Positions 1-10,800 of a DNA stretch of 39,074 nucleotides are shown here, in pieces; positions within the stretch are counted from its first letter, which is position 1; the number at the start of each line of letters is the position of its first letter. Under the pieces are notes generated by a model. The model was not told the DNA's origin. It did not search any database and saw nothing but the letters and a program-made list of their open reading frames with translations. Source of the DNA: Gallionellaceae bacterium UBA6222 (GTDB lineage: Bacteria > Pseudomonadota > Gammaproteobacteria > Burkholderiales > Gallionellaceae); assembly GCA_002421915.1 (NCBI GenBank), contig DISA01000072.1, positions 15,755 through 54,828 on the forward strand, read 5' to 3'. The position numbers and the translations under genes were made by a program.

Positions 1-363
1 AACAACTACATCAGCCGCTACCACTCGCGACACCTCGACCTGATGGATCTGTTGGCGATGTACACCGGCCGTGCCAACGCGCCGCTGGATGAACTGGCCA
101 AGCTGATTGGTTTTCCCGGCAAACTCGGCATGGACGGCAGCAGGGTGTGGGAGGCGTACCAGCAGGGCAAGCTGGCCGAGATCCGCAACTACTGCGAGAC
201 CGACGTGGTGAATACCTGGCTGGTGTTCGCCCGCTTCCAGTTGATGCGCGGGCAATTCAGCAAAGCACGTTACGAGAAGGAACTGGAGCTGGTGCGTTCT
301 ACCCTGGGCAAGTCTGGCGAGGCGCACTGGGCGGAATATCTCGCGGCATGGAACAAGGCGTGA
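1..363 (+). CDS. PolB-like 3'-5' exonuclease, C-terminal part (5' end outside window)
   Basis: The reading frame is already open at base 1, so this is the C-terminal 120 residues of a longer protein. The visible part resembles the predicted 3'-5' exonuclease family related to the proofreading domain of DNA polymerase B (DEDDy class). It contains an HLDLMDLL stretch near the start, typical of the Exo II region, and N-Y-C-E-T-D near residue 65, which fits the Y-x3-D form of Exo III with its metal-binding Asp. Such proteins would remove nucleotides from DNA or RNA 3' ends in the cytoplasm; the real substrate is unknown. The stop is followed three bases later by the VanZ-like gene, so the two are probably co-transcribed. 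The family call is fairly sure, the function is not. Confidence 0.75.
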   Translation, partial: NNYISRYHSRHLDLMDLLAMYTGRANAPLDELAKLIGFPGKLGMDGSRVWEAYQQGKLAEIRNYCETDVVNTWLVFARFQLMRGQFSKARYEKELELVRSTLGKSGEAHWAEYLAAWNKA

Positions 364-366
364 TGC

Positions 367-735
367 ATGCCGCGTAAGGTCTGGTTGTCCTTCGGCTGGC
401 TGTGGGTTGCCGCCGTGTTTTATTTGTCGCTCATGCCGCACCCGCCGGAGCCGGTTCCTTTCGACGGCGCGGACAAGCTGGAACACGCGCTCGCTTATGC
501 CTTGCTCATGTTGTGGTTCTGTCAGGTTTATGTTGAGCGCCGGACGCGTATCAGGTTGACGCTGTCGCTGCTGGCGATGGGTGTTGGCATCGAGATTCTG
601 CAGGGCATGAGCGGTTACCGCCATTTCGAGTATGCCGACATGTTGGCAAATTCCACCGGGGTGTTGCTGGGTTGGGGGCTGGCGCAAACCCGCACGGGAT
701 GCGTATTGAAGATGCTGGGAAACAATGGAAAATAA
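367..735 (+). CDS. VanZ-like family small membrane protein
   Basis: A 122-residue protein with about four hydrophobic segments (roughly residues 6-22, 42-56, 64-80 and 94-106). The pattern F-x-G-A-D-K-L-E-H (about residues 32-40), followed by G-I-E-I-L-Q-G and then D-M-L-A-N-S-x-G, is typical of VanZ-like proteins, which are usually 110-140 residues long. VanZ itself gives low-level teicoplanin resistance, but most relatives in Proteobacteria have no known role, so no resistance function is claimed. The start ATG lies three bases after the upstream stop. The 3' end overlaps the rlmD start by 11 bases, which suggests translational coupling. Confidence 0.75.
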   Translation: MPRKVWLSFGWLWVAAVFYLSLMPHPPEPVPFDGADKLEHALAYALLMLWFCQVYVERRTRIRLTLSLLAMGVGIEILQGMSGYRHFEYADMLANSTGVLLGWGLAQTRTGCVLKMLGNNGK

Positions 736-2176
736 CAATCAGGCAGTTGTGGTCGAATCGCTCGACCACGAAGGTCGCGGCATCGCGCATGCCGACGGCA
801 AGGTGATCTTCATCGAGGGCGCGCTGACCGGCGAGCGCGTGACCTATTCCACGTATCGCAAAAAGAACAATTACGAGCAGGCCAGGGTCGGGCAGATTCT
901 GAAGCAGTCCTTCATGCGCGTGCAGCCGAAGTGCCCGAATTTCGGTGTGTGCGGCGGCTGTTCGATGCAGCATCTGGATGCGCGGGCGCAGGTCGATGTC
1001 AAACAGCGCGTGCTCGAAGATAATCTGCAACGGATCGGCAAGGTCAAGCCGGAAACCATACTGCCGCCGATCTATGGCCAGCCCTGGGGCTACCGCCAGC
1101 GCGCGCGATTGTCGGTGCGCCATGTGTTGAAAAAAGGCAAGACACTGGTCGGCTTCCGCGAGCAGAACGGCAAATATGTGGCCGATATGCAGCACTGCGA
1201 AATCCTTACGCCGAAGATTGCGAGCCTGTTGCCGCTGCTGGGCGAGCTGAATGAAAAATTCACCGTGCGCGATATCCTGCCGCAGATCGAGGTGGCGGTA
1301 GGCGAGCATGTCGATGTGCTGGTGCTGCGCATTTTGGCCGCGCTCACGCCTTCTGATGAGGCGCACATCAAACAGTTTGCCGACGCGCATCAGGTGCAGT
1401 TCTGGACGCAGACCAAGGGGTCGGAGACGGTCATGCCGTTCTATCCGCTGGACGCGCCACAACTTTCCTATAGCCTGCCGGAATTCGGCATCACCATGCC
1501 GTTCGCGCCGACAGAGTTCACCCAGGTCAACAGCGACATGAATCGCCTGATGGTTGGCCGCGCCATGCGCTTGCTTGACCCCCAACCCGGTGAACGCATC
1601 GCGGATTTTTTTTGCGGCTTGGGCAACTTCACCCTGCCCATCGCGCGCAGTGGCGCGCAGGTGCTGGGCATCGAAGGCAGCGATGCATTGGTGAAACGCG
1701 CCATGCAGAATGCCGCGTACAACGGATTCTATAACCTCCCCCCTCGCCCGCTTGCGGGAGAGGGGATGGGGGAGAGGGTGGAATTTCGCGCAATGAACTT
1801 GTTTAAGATGAACGAGGATGCGCTTTTGCGGCTGGGCAACTCATTTTTGGGAAGCGGGAGAGCAGAGTTTGGAGATTCGTTGCCGGGCGACCATTCTCGC
1901 AACCGGCTCGCTTCGCGAGCAACGTGTCATGATCGCCGCTTCAACAAGTGGCTGGTCGATCCGCCGCGCGACGGCGCGATCGAGCTGATGAAATCCATCA
2001 CGGCGGAGACCGCGCCCAGGCGCATCGTGTATGTGAGCTGCAGTCCGTCCACACTCGCGCGCGATGCCGAGGTGCTGGTTCATGCGAAGGGCTACACCTT
2101 GAAAGCGGCGGGGGTGATGAACATGTTTCCGCAGACTTCGCATGTGGAGTCGATTGCGGTGTTTGTACGGGAGTAA
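725..2176 (+). CDS. rlmD: 23S rRNA (uracil-1939-C5)-methyltransferase RlmD, with two in-frame insertions
   Basis: RlmD (RumA) uses S-adenosylmethionine to methylate C5 of U1939 in 23S rRNA. An N-terminal TRAM domain covers about residues 1-60. The iron-sulfur cluster cysteines are C70, C76, C79 and C158. The SAM-binding loop is FFCGLGNF (295-302), a VDPPRDG motif follows at 411-417, and the catalytic Cys is C439 in VYVSCSPSTLARD. At 483 residues it is about 50 longer than the E. coli enzyme, whose catalytic Cys is C389. The excess sits in two places: about residues 338-352 and 371-404. Both segments are palindromic at the DNA level and unlike the family. All catalytic motifs remain intact and the frame is open, so I call it a gene, not a pseudogene; whether it is active is not known. 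It overlaps the VanZ-like gene by 11 bases. Confidence 0.93.
   Translation: MENNNQAVVVESLDHEGRGIAHADGKVIFIEGALTGERVTYSTYRKKNNYEQARVGQILKQSFMRVQPKCPNFGVCGGCSMQHLDARAQVDVKQRVLEDNLQRIGKVKPETILPPIYGQPWGYRQRARLSVRHVLKKGKTLVGFREQNGKYVADMQHCEILTPKIASLLPLLGELNEKFTVRDILPQIEVAVGEHVDVLVLRILAALTPSDEAHIKQFADAHQVQFWTQTKGSETVMPFYPLDAPQLSYSLPEFGITMPFAPTEFTQVNSDMNRLMVGRAMRLLDPQPGERIADFFCGLGNFTLPIARSGAQVLGIEGSDALVKRAMQNAAYNGFYNLPPRPLAGEGMGERVEFRAMNLFKMNEDALLRLGNSFLGSGRAEFGDSLPGDHSRNRLASRATCHDRRFNKWLVDPPRDGAIELMKSITAETAPRRIVYVSCSPSTLARDAEVLVHAKGYTLKAAGVMNMFPQTSHVESIAVFVRE
1740..1765. repeat. Palindromic repeat inside rlmD (first insertion)
   Basis: The arms CCCCTCGCCCGC (1740-1751) and GCGGGAGAGGGG (1754-1765) pair with one G/A mismatch around a 2-base loop. 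A G-rich tail, GGGGGAGAGGG, follows to about 1778. In frame it encodes the peptide PLAGEGMGER, which I recognise as the typical translation of a dispersed palindrome common in proteobacterial genomes. It lies where RlmD relatives have no extra residues, so it looks like an in-frame insertion. Confidence 0.7.
1879..1920. repeat. Second palindromic segment inside rlmD
   Basis: Two short hairpins lie side by side: GTTGC (1879-1883) with GCAAC (1899-1903), and GCTCGC (1906-1911) with GCGAGC (1915-1920) around a TTC loop. They sit inside an extra block of about 33 codons (about 1835-1936) between the SAM domain core and the VDPPRDG motif. I do not recognise this as a named repeat and see no second copy in the window. 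Insertion is inferred from the protein length excess. Confidence 0.5.
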
Positions 2177-2178
2177 CG

Positions 2179-2661
2179 ATGATGCAAAGCTATGACGATT
2201 TGGTTGCTGAAGCACTGACCCGGGTAAAGGAAGTCGCGCCGTGGGATTTTGGGCGGCGCTACCAGGCAGGCAACGTGCCGCTGCTGCTCGATGTGCGCGA
2301 ACCGGCGGAATTTTCCGCGCTGCACATTCCGGGGTCGATCAATGTGCCGCGCGGTATCCTGGAGCAATCCTGCGAATGGGATTATGACGAAACCATGCCG
2401 CAACTGGCCGGCGGGCGCGAGCGCGAGATCGTGGTGATTTGCCGTTCCGGCAAGCGTTCGGCGCTGGCGGCAGACGTGATGCAGAAAATGGGATTTGCCA
2501 ATGTGTCGTCGCTCAAGCTCGGTATCCGCGGCTGGAACGACGCGGAACTGCCGATGCAGGATGCCGATGGCCGGACGATCGACGCGGACGCGGGCGACCA
2601 GTTGCTGGTTTCGGACGTGAGGCCGGAGCAACGCAAACCGACATCGCTCTTGAGAGAATGA
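2179..2661 (+). CDS. Rhodanese-like domain protein
   Basis: A single-domain rhodanese of 160 residues. The fold starts near residue 33 (VPLLLDVREPAEFSALHIPGSINVPRG). The active-site loop is CRSGKRS, with the catalytic Cys in IVVICRSGKRS at about residue 95, so a persulfide on this Cys is possible. Such proteins carry sulfane sulfur in the cytoplasm for tRNA or cofactor sulfur transfer, or for detoxification; the acceptor here is unknown. I chose the ATG at 2179, two bases after the rlmD stop, because a longer frame running from inside rlmD has no rhodanese-like sequence. It is probably the last gene of the exonuclease-vanZ-rlmD run, since a terminator overlaps its stop region. Confidence 0.85.
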   Translation: MMQSYDDLVAEALTRVKEVAPWDFGRRYQAGNVPLLLDVREPAEFSALHIPGSINVPRGILEQSCEWDYDETMPQLAGGREREIVVICRSGKRSALAADVMQKMGFANVSSLKLGIRGWNDAELPMQDADGRTIDADAGDQLLVSDVRPEQRKPTSLLRE

Positions 2662-2662
2662 A

Positions 2663-2685
2663 AAAAGCGGCCAACGGCCGCTTTT
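2663..2685. terminator. Bidirectional intrinsic terminator
   Basis: AAAAGCGGCC, loop AAC, then GGCCGCTTTT: a perfect 10-base-pair hairpin flanked by A and T runs. It lies between the rhodanese stop (+) and the yccA-like stop (-), so it can end transcription from both sides. Confidence 0.85.
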
Positions 2686-2706
2686 CTCATTGAGGCACGG
2701 AGAGTT

Positions 2707-3393
2707 TCATTCCCGTTGGCCGCTGAAGGCCATCAGCAGGTTCAAAAGATTGATGAACAGGTTGTAAATGCTCATGTAGATGCCCAGCGTTGCCATCACG
2801 TAGTTGGTCTCGCCGCCGTGCACGATGCGGCTGACGTCGAACAGGATGTAAGCCGAGAAGATCAGCACGGCGATGGCGGAGAGGGTCAGCGACATGGCGG
2901 GAATCTGGAAGAACAGATTCGCCAGCGAAGCGACGATCAGCAGGATCAGTCCGATGAACAGGAACTTGCCCATGAAGCTGAAATCTTTCTTGGTTACGGT
3001 GGCGATGGTGGCCAGCGAGAAGAAAATCAGGCCGGTGCCGCCGGCTGCCATGCCGATCAGTTGTGCGCCATTTTTCAGGTGCAGCGCGACTTGCAGGATG
3101 GGGCCGAGGAATACGCCGGCGACGAAGGTGAAGCCGAGCAGGGCGGCGATGCCCCATACGCTGTTGCGCAGGGCGGAAACGGCGAACAACATACCAATCA
3201 TTGCGCCAAACATCAGCAGCGAGCCCATGATCGGGTTGGTGGCCAGAAAATTGAAGCTGATCGAGGTGCCGACGAAGGCACCGATGATCGTCGGAATCAT
3301 GGTCAGCGCCAGCATCATGTAGGTATTGCGCAGCACCTTGTTTTGTTCGACTGACAGGGTGCCGATGGGGGCGGTTGTTACTTGGTAGGTCAT
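2707..3393 (-). CDS. Bax inhibitor-1/YccA family integral membrane protein
   Basis: A 228-residue protein with about seven transmembrane segments and the family pattern: a short soluble N-terminus (MTYQVTTAPIGTLSVEQNKVLRNTY), then membrane segments, and a late FSAYILFDVSRIVHGGETNYV segment (about residues 180-200) that carries the conserved Asp region of BI-1 proteins. E. coli YccA is a substrate and modulator of the FtsH membrane protease, and other family members are pH-sensitive calcium leak channels. Which of these applies here is unknown. The start is supported by AGGAGG seven bases upstream. It is transcribed alone: the bidirectional terminator lies downstream and an 84-base gap separates it from the nudix gene. 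Confidence 0.85.
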   Translation of the reverse strand: MTYQVTTAPIGTLSVEQNKVLRNTYMMLALTMIPTIIGAFVGTSISFNFLATNPIMGSLLMFGAMIGMLFAVSALRNSVWGIAALLGFTFVAGVFLGPILQVALHLKNGAQLIGMAAGGTGLIFFSLATIATVTKKDFSFMGKFLFIGLILLIVASLANLFFQIPAMSLTLSAIAVLIFSAYILFDVSRIVHGGETNYVMATLGIYMSIYNLFINLLNLLMAFSGQRE

Positions 3394-3444
3394 GGTTTCC
3401 TCCTGGTTAAAACTTGAAGTTAAGCTGCATAAGGCGCGCGTGTG

Positions 3445-3473
3445 ACTATTAAAGCAGAAAAAAGTTGCAGCAA
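3445..3473 (-). promoter_or_regulatory. Possible promoter of the yccA-like gene
   Basis: On the minus strand TTGCTG (3473-3468) is followed after 17 bases by AATAGT (3450-3445). The spacing is ideal but the -10 box is weak. This 84-base gap is the only place for a promoter unless the gene is read from nudix/bamD. Confidence 0.3.
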
Positions 3474-3477
3474 TATA

Positions 3478-4026
3478 TCAGGCGCTGCGCACCGGCGGTG
3501 CCAGATCGCCGCTGTGCAAAGTAAATTGGCCGCGTTTGCGGTCGGCGAAGTAGTTTTCAAGGGTGTGGCGCACCGGGCGAAAGGCAAGCTGTTCCCACGG
3601 GATTTCCTCCTCGCCGAATAGTTTCACCTCCACACTTTCCACGCCCGGTGAAAAATCGAGATCGAGCAGGGTGGCGCGGAACAGCAGGTGTACCTGGTTG
3701 ATGTAAGCCATGTTGTACAGGCCGAACAGTTCGTGCACCTGCACCCGCGCATTGGCTTCTTCCAGGGTTTCGCGGGCCGCGCCCTGCCAGGTTGTCTCGT
3801 CGTTTTCCATGAAGCCGGCCGGTAGCGTCCACAACCCCCGGCGCGGTTCGATTGCGCGCAAACAGAGCAGGATGCGACCGTCCTGCCATTCGGGAATGGT
3901 GCCGACGATCATGCGCGGATTCTGGTAGTGGATGGCCGCGCAAGCCGTGCAAATATAGCGTTCACGGTGATCGTCCTGCGGTTTGCGCAGGACAACCGGG
4001 GCTCCGCAAGCCGGACAAAACTTCAT
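3478..4026 (-). CDS. NUDIX hydrolase with N-terminal zinc ribbon
   Basis: A 182-residue protein. An N-terminal zinc ribbon has C4-x2-C7 and C26-x2-C29. The Nudix box runs from G71 through E77 to R85-E86-T-L-E89-E90 and matches G-x5-E-x7-R-E-x2-E-E. Family members hydrolyse a nucleoside diphosphate linked to another group and need divalent metal; the substrate cannot be read from sequence. I chose the ATG at 4026 because it overlaps the bamD stop by one base (TAATG) and places the first zinc-ribbon Cys at residue 4. An in-frame ATG at 4041 would add only five residues. The overlap implies co-translation with bamD. Confidence 0.85.
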   Translation of the reverse strand: MKFCPACGAPVVLRKPQDDHRERYICTACAAIHYQNPRMIVGTIPEWQDGRILLCLRAIEPRRGLWTLPAGFMENDETTWQGAARETLEEANARVQVHELFGLYNMAYINQVHLLFRATLLDLDFSPGVESVEVKLFGEEEIPWEQLAFRPVRHTLENYFADRKRGQFTLHSGDLAPPVRSA

Positions 4027-4817
4027 TACCAGAACTTCCACCAGGGTGTTTCACTTTCCTGGAAATTGGCACGCGAAGGACGGAGACCATCTTTGGCGAT
4101 ATTCAGGTCGAGTACACGCTGGGTATCACGGCTCAAGTCGCCCAGACCGAGCGCCGTGTAACCCTGCACCATGATTTGCAGCGCATCACGCGTTTGCGGT
4201 GTGTTCGGATAGGTGGTCAGCACGCCTTGCGCGCGATTGACCGCCGCCACCAGTGCGCCGCGCCGCAGATAGTAGCTGGCAACGGCGATTTCATGTTTGG
4301 CCAGGGTGACTTGCAGGTATTGCCGGCGCAGGCGCGCATCCTCGGCATAGCGGCTATCCGGATAACGGCTGGCTAACTCGCCAAAGGCATCGGAGGCGGC
4401 GTGGAGTGCGCCCGGGTCGCGTTCGGCGGGGTCCTGGCCGAACAGTATGCTCATGAAGCTGTTCAGATTCTCGTCAAAATTGATGAGCCCTTTCAGGTAC
4501 AAAACATAATCCAGTCGATCGCTGTTCGGGAACTGTTTGACAAAGCGGTCGAGCGCCGCCAAGGCGGGTGCCGGTTCTCCCTGCTTGTAGTAGGCATAGG
4601 CGATCTCAAGCTGCGCCTGCTGCGCGTAGCGACCGTAGGGATAACGTGCCTGCAGCCTTTCGAACGCCTTGACGGCGTTCTCGTAGCTGCCATCCTGCAA
4701 TGCGCTTTTTGCGGTGGCGTACAGTTCGTCGGCGCTGGCGGATTGATTATTGTCGCCGGGCAGTGTGCTGCACGCAGTCAACGTGAGCAGGAGGAAAACG
4801 GCTAAACTATGGCGCAT
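4026..4817 (-). CDS. bamD: Outer membrane assembly lipoprotein BamD
   Basis: BamD is the essential lipoprotein of the BAM complex, which folds beta-barrel proteins into the outer membrane; it faces the periplasm. The 263-residue sequence starts with a lipoprotein signal (MRHSLAVFLLLTLTAC) in which C16 would be lipidated. Tetratricopeptide-like repeats follow, with the family signatures ELYATAKSALQDGSYENAVKAFERLQARYPYGRYAQQAQLEIAYAYY broken into helices, then RYPDSRYAEDARLR at about residues 165-180. The start is fixed by the signal peptide. Its start codon overlaps that of the divergent rluD. The downstream nudix gene overlaps its stop codon. Confidence 0.92.
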   Translation of the reverse strand: MRHSLAVFLLLTLTACSTLPGDNNQSASADELYATAKSALQDGSYENAVKAFERLQARYPYGRYAQQAQLEIAYAYYKQGEPAPALAALDRFVKQFPNSDRLDYVLYLKGLINFDENLNSFMSILFGQDPAERDPGALHAASDAFGELASRYPDSRYAEDARLRRQYLQVTLAKHEIAVASYYLRRGALVAAVNRAQGVLTTYPNTPQTRDALQIMVQGYTALGLGDLSRDTQRVLDLNIAKDGLRPSRANFQESETPWWKFW

Positions 4818-7800
4818 GATAGAACCCGAAGAAGATTTTCCGGATTATAGCAAAGAGGATGAGATAACCGACCTCCTTGAGTTGAATGTGCCGCTGGCAG
4901 ATGGCGGACTGCGCCTCGATCAGGCGCTGGTCAGGTTGCTGCCGCAATATTCGCGTAGCCGCCTGCAGGAATGGATAGGGCAGGGACTGGTGACGGTCAA
5001 CGGCAGTCCGGCCACAGTCAAACAAAAAGTGTGGGGCGGTGAGCGCCTCAGCGTCTCACCGCAGATTCACCCGTCCGAGCAAACCAGCCAGGCCGAGGAT
5101 ATTCCGCTCGACATCGTGTATGAGGACGATGCGATCATCGTCATCGACAAGCCGGTCGGCCTGGTGGTGCATCCCGGCAGCGGCAACTGGCAGGGTACGC
5201 TGCTCAATGCCCTGCTGCATCACGCGCCGCAACTGAAGGAAGTGCCGCGCGCCGGCATCGTGCACCGGCTGGACAAGGACACCAGCGGTCTGATGGTGGT
5301 GGCGAAGACGCTGGTGGCGCAGACCGCGCTGGTGCGCCAGATGCAGTCGCGCAGCGTGAAACGCGAATATCTGGCGCTGGTGTGGGGCGAGCTGGATTAC
5401 GGCGGCGTGATCAATGTGCCCATCGGGCGCCATCCTTCGCAGCGGGTAAAGATGGCGGTACTTGAGGGCGGCAAGGAGGCGGTCACCCATTACAGCATCG
5501 AGGAGAGTTTTCCCGGTTGCACGCTGGTGCGCTGCCGTTTGGAGACTGGACGCACCCACCAGATTCGCGTGCATATGACCCATCTCGGTCATCCTCTGAT
5601 CGGCGACAGCGTGTACCAGCGCGGCGTGCAGAAGTGCGCGCTGCAACTGCGTGAACTGTTGAATGGCTTCCCGCGCCAGGCCCTGCACGCGACAAAGCTG
5701 GCACTGGATCACCCGCTGACCGGCCAACGGATGGAATGGGACTCGCTCCTGCCGGAAGATATGGCGGATTTGCTGGACAAGATCGACGAGGCGGGCGATG
5801 GCTCTGCGTGAGCAGTGCATAGCTCCCGACTGGCCGGCACCGGCCAACGTCAGGGCGTTGCAGACCACGCGCCTCGGCGGCATCAGCAGTGCGCCTTACG
5901 ATTCTCTCAATCTCGGACTGCATGTCGGCGACGATCCGCTGCGCGTCAATCAGAACCGGCAGCGCCTTGCCCCGTTCATGCCGAGTGAGCCGGTGTGGCT
6001 GGAGCAGGTGCACGGCACGGTCGTTGCGAATGCGGACCGGGCGGACTGCCGCGTGACAGCGGATGCCTGCATCGCGCGCCAGCGCGGTTCGGTGTGCGTG
6101 GTGATGACGGCGGATTGCCTGCCGGTGTTGCTGTGCGACGAGGACGGCACGGTGGTCGGCGCGGCCCATGCCGGTTGGCGCGGCCTGTGCGACGGCGTGA
6201 TCGAGGCGACCGTACAGGCAATGGGCGTGGTACCGCACAAGCTGCTGGCCTGGCTGGGGCCCGCCCTCAGTCAGGATCATTTCGAGGTGGGCGCGGAGGT
6301 GCGTGCCGCATTCGTCGCGCATCAGGCCAAGGCGAAAGAGGCGTTTCTTCCCGTGCCGGGCGGCGGCGACAAATACCGCGCCGACCTCTACCTGCTGGCG
6401 CGCCAGCGCCTGCATGCACTTGGTATCACCCGCATCTCCGGCGGCAACCGTTGCACTTACCGCGAACAGGAGCGCTTTTACTCCTTCCGCCGCGACGGGG
6501 TGACCGGCCGCATGGGCACCTTTATATGGCTGGCATAGCGTGCGGAAAATGTCGTGTTAACACCCGACCCACAGGGCACGGCGAAGTTTTTTGTGGGTCG
6601 GACTTCAGTCCGGCAGAACTTTTGACGGGTCAAGGCCCTACCTACCCGATACTGAACTGATGAAAAAGACACTGCAATCTTTCACTCCCTCCCAGCGCAA
6701 AGTCGTGCTCTCCGCCTGTTTTGGCACTTTTCTTGAGTGGTACGACTTCCTCACCTTTGCCACGCTGGCGACTTACTTCAGCGTGCTGTTCTTCCCGCCG
6801 GAGAATCCGACCGCAGCGCTGCTGATGAGTCTGGCCACGTTCGGTGTGGGCATGGTGGTGCGGCCGCTGGGTTCGGCCTTGTTCGGCAATCTGGCGGACC
6901 GTTTCGGTCGCCGCCCCATTTTTATCGCCACCATCTCGCTGATGGGTGTGACCACTTTTATGGTCGGCCTGTTGCCGACCTATGCCCAGATCGGCATCGC
7001 CGCGCCGGTATTGCTGTTGCTGTTGCGCCTGTTGCAGGGCTTCGCGGTGGGTGGCGAGATCGGCGGCGTGGCGGTGTATCTGACCGAGCATGCACCGCAC
7101 GGCCGGCGCGGTCTTTACACCAGCGTGCTGCAATTGATGGGGCCGCTGGGGATTCTGGTCTCCACCTTCCAGATCGTGCTGCTGCTGTTATTCCTCGATC
7201 CGGCCGATTTCAACGCCTGGGGCTGGCGCATCCCTTTCCTGTTCTCCGCCGTGCTGCTGGTCATCTCGATCAGGACGCGCATGAGTCTGGAAGAGTCGCC
7301 GGTGTTCCGCCAGTTGCAGGCGGAGGGCGCGGTCTCCAAGGCGCCGTTGCGCGAATGTTTCTCCGACCGCAACACTTTGCGCGGCATGGCGCTGCTGTTC
7401 TTCTGCATCTCGGCCGGCGGTTCGCTGCTGTTCTTCACGTCGCAGGTGTATGCCAATGTGTTCCTTAAGAGTGTGGTACGACTGGATGCGCAACTCGCCA
7501 GCACACTGGTGATGACCAGTACGCTGGTCTTGTTTCCGCTCACCATCTTTTGCGGCTGGCTGTCCGACCGTGTGGGGCGCAGACCTATCCTGCTGGCCGG
7601 GTTGCTGCTGGGCGCACTCACCATCTTTCCCGTGTTCAACGCTCTGCAGCACTTCGGCAACCCGCAGCTTGAACGGTTCAACCGCGAAGTCGCGGTGACG
7701 CTGTCCGGCGACGAGTGCAACTACAGCCCGTTCCGCAAAGCGGCCAACGATTGCGAACGCAACCAGGAATTCCTCACCAAGAACGGCGTGTCGTATGCAT

Positions 7801-10800
7801 CCGCGCCTCTGGACGCAAGGGCGAGCGTGACGGTGAGTGTCGGTGGCGAGGTGGCAGTGGAGGGTTTCCGTCCGCTCGAACTGACCGCCGAGCTGAAGGC
7901 GAAAGGCTGGTTGGAAAAGGCCGACAGCGGACAGGTGAACAGCCTCATGCTGTTCCTGTTGCTGCTCGTGCCGGTCATCGCCGTGGCACTCATCACCGGC
8001 CCGCAGACGGCGGTGCTGGCAGAATTGTTCAGGGCGCGCACACGTTATACCGCCGCCGCCCTGCCGCATAACCTGAGCGCGGGCTGGATCGGCGGCCTGT
8101 CGCCGTTCATGGTTACGCTGCTGTCGGTGCAGGCGGGTGATGTACTGGCCGGGTTGTGGTATCCGGTCGGACTGCTGATCGTGGCAAGTATCATCGGCTT
8201 GCTGTTCCTGCCGGAGACGAAGGACGTAAACTTGCACCTGTAGGGCGTGATTCGACTTGTGGATCGGACTTCAGTCAGACGGAGATAGTCGGGAAAACGC
8301 TGCCGGGTTAAATCCCGACCCATATGGGCATCGGTTACAATGCACCCCCTGAAATTGCCTTGCCTGTTATGACCACTCTGACCTGGATCGTTGTCGCCAG
8401 CCTGTTCGGCGGCGTGTTGAGCGTAGCCGCTGCCGCGCTGTTCGCGCTGAATACGCGCGCGCACTGGATCGGCGCACTGGTGAGTTACGCGATTGGCGCA
8501 CTGCTGGGCGCGGTGTTCCTCGATGTCCTGCCGGAAGCGATCACACTGGCGACCAATGTATCCGGGGTGACTGCGACAGTGCTGCTTGGCATCTTGCTGT
8601 TCTTCACGCTGGAGAAAGTGCTGATCTGGCGCCACTGCCACCACGACCATTGCGAAGCGCACGAACCGCACGAGCAGGAATCGCACGACCACGGCCGTAG
8701 CGGCACCATGGTCATCATCGGTGATACTTTCCACAACTTCGTGGATGGCATCATCATCGCCGCCGCTTTCCTGACCGATACCCAGCTTGGCATCGTCACC
8801 GCGCTGGCCATCATCGCGCACGAGATTCCGCAGGAAGTGGGTGATTTCCTCATCCTGCTGCATTCCGGCTATAGCAAGCTGCGCGCCTTCCAGCTCAATC
8901 TCATTTCCAGTCTCGCCACTCTGGTCGGCGGGGTGCTGGCCTACTATTCCCTGCAAGATTTGCAGGCATGGACGCCGTATATCCTTGCGCTGGCGGCGGC
9001 CAGCATGATCTACGTCGCGGTCGCCGACCTGATCCCGGGCCTGCACAAACGCACCCGGATGCGTGATACCGTGCAGCAAGTGCTGTTGATCGTGTCCGGT
9101 GTGGCAACCGTCGCCCTGGTCGGCTTCATCGCGGAAGCGTAAAGATCGAACATGGACAATCGCCTCAAGCGCTATGTCTGGCTGTCCATTGCGGCAGCTA
9201 TCGCCACCATCCTGCTCAAGGGTGTTGCGTGGTGGTTGACTGGCTCGGTCGGCCTGCTATCCGATGCGCTGGAATCGTTCGTTAATCTGGCGGGCGCACT
9301 GATGGCCTTCGCCATGCTGACGCTGGCCGCTGCACCGGCAGATGACAAGCATGCCTTCGGCCATGGCAAGGCGGAATACTTCTCCAGCGCCTTCGAGGGT
9401 TTTCTCATCCTGCTGGCTGCGGCCAGCATCGCCTACGCGGCCATTGATCGTTTGTTGCACCCGCAAGCGCTGGAAGTAATTGGTGTCGGCCTGCTGGTGT
9501 CGGTTGTCGCCTCGCTCATCAATCTGTTCGCTGCGCGCGAACTGCTCGGGGCAGGGCGTGCCTACAATTCCATTACCCTTGAAGCCGATGCCAGACACCT
9601 GATGACTGATGTGTGGACTTCAGTCGGTGTTGTCGCCGGTGTGGGTCTGGTATGGCTCAGCGGCTGGTTGTGGCTGGACCCGCTGATTGCTTTGCTGGTG
9701 GCGGCCAATATCGTGTGGACCGGCTGGCACTTGCTGCATCGTTCAGCGTCCGGCCTTATGGATGAAGTCTTGCCGCCGGCGCAACTGGCGGCGATCGAAC
9801 AGGTGCTGGACACCTACCGGCAACAGGGTTTGGTTTTTGAGGAGCTGCGCACGCGCCAGGCGGGGATGCAGGCTTTCATTTCGTTGCATGTGCGGGTTCC
9901 CGGCAACTGGTCAGTGAAGCAGGGCCACGACTGGCTGGAGCGGATCGAAGCCGATATCCGCGAGGCGGTGCCGGGCGGGAATGTGACCACGCATCTGGAG
10001 CCGATCTGATTACAGTGCTTGTCGTTGATGCGGAATCGCACGTATCATTGAGCCGGAAGGGTGGTGAACCGGAAGGGTGATTGCCCAAATTAAGTTGAAT
10101 TCACCCTTCTTTCTTTCGGATTGCATTTGTTTCTCAGGGGGTAGTATCCCGGTCGCAATTCTGTTTAGCCAAACAAGGAGGCATGATGAACCTGATGGAC
10201 TGTTCAAAACTACTGCTTGAGACTCAATATTCCGAGCTGAGGACCCGCTTTGACGGGGAGTCAGGTGTGCTCTGGACGTTGGTTGATCAGAGCACGGTGC
10301 CTTGTGTAACTCCGCAGCTTCTCGAAGATCTGCAACATCACCATGATGCGATTCAAGGATGTCGGGGGCAGTTGACGTTGTCTGACAGAACATCCGAAAT
10401 AAAATATTCAGTCATGGCTTCGCTGAACCCCGGTGTTTTTAACCTGGGTGGTCAGCTGGCACTATTCAGGAAGTTGATTGACCAGAAAGACCAGGCTTCA
10501 TTGTTGCGCTATGCAACAAAATGTATCGATGTGATCTTTCCCAGAATTTGCAGATTCGATTCACCGCTGTGCACTATTACGCTGATTCAGGGCGACGCAC
10601 TTGGAGGCGGCTTTGAGGCCGCGCTGGCAAGCGATATTGTCATCGCAGAACGCCATTGTCAGATGGGTTTTCCGGAAATTCTGTTCAATCTTTTTCCCGG
10701 CATGGGCGCGTACAGCCTGGTTGCCAGAAAGGTTGGCACGGCTCGGGCCGAGAAAATGATGCTAAGCGGAAAGCTCTACAGTGCTGAAGAGTTGCACCAG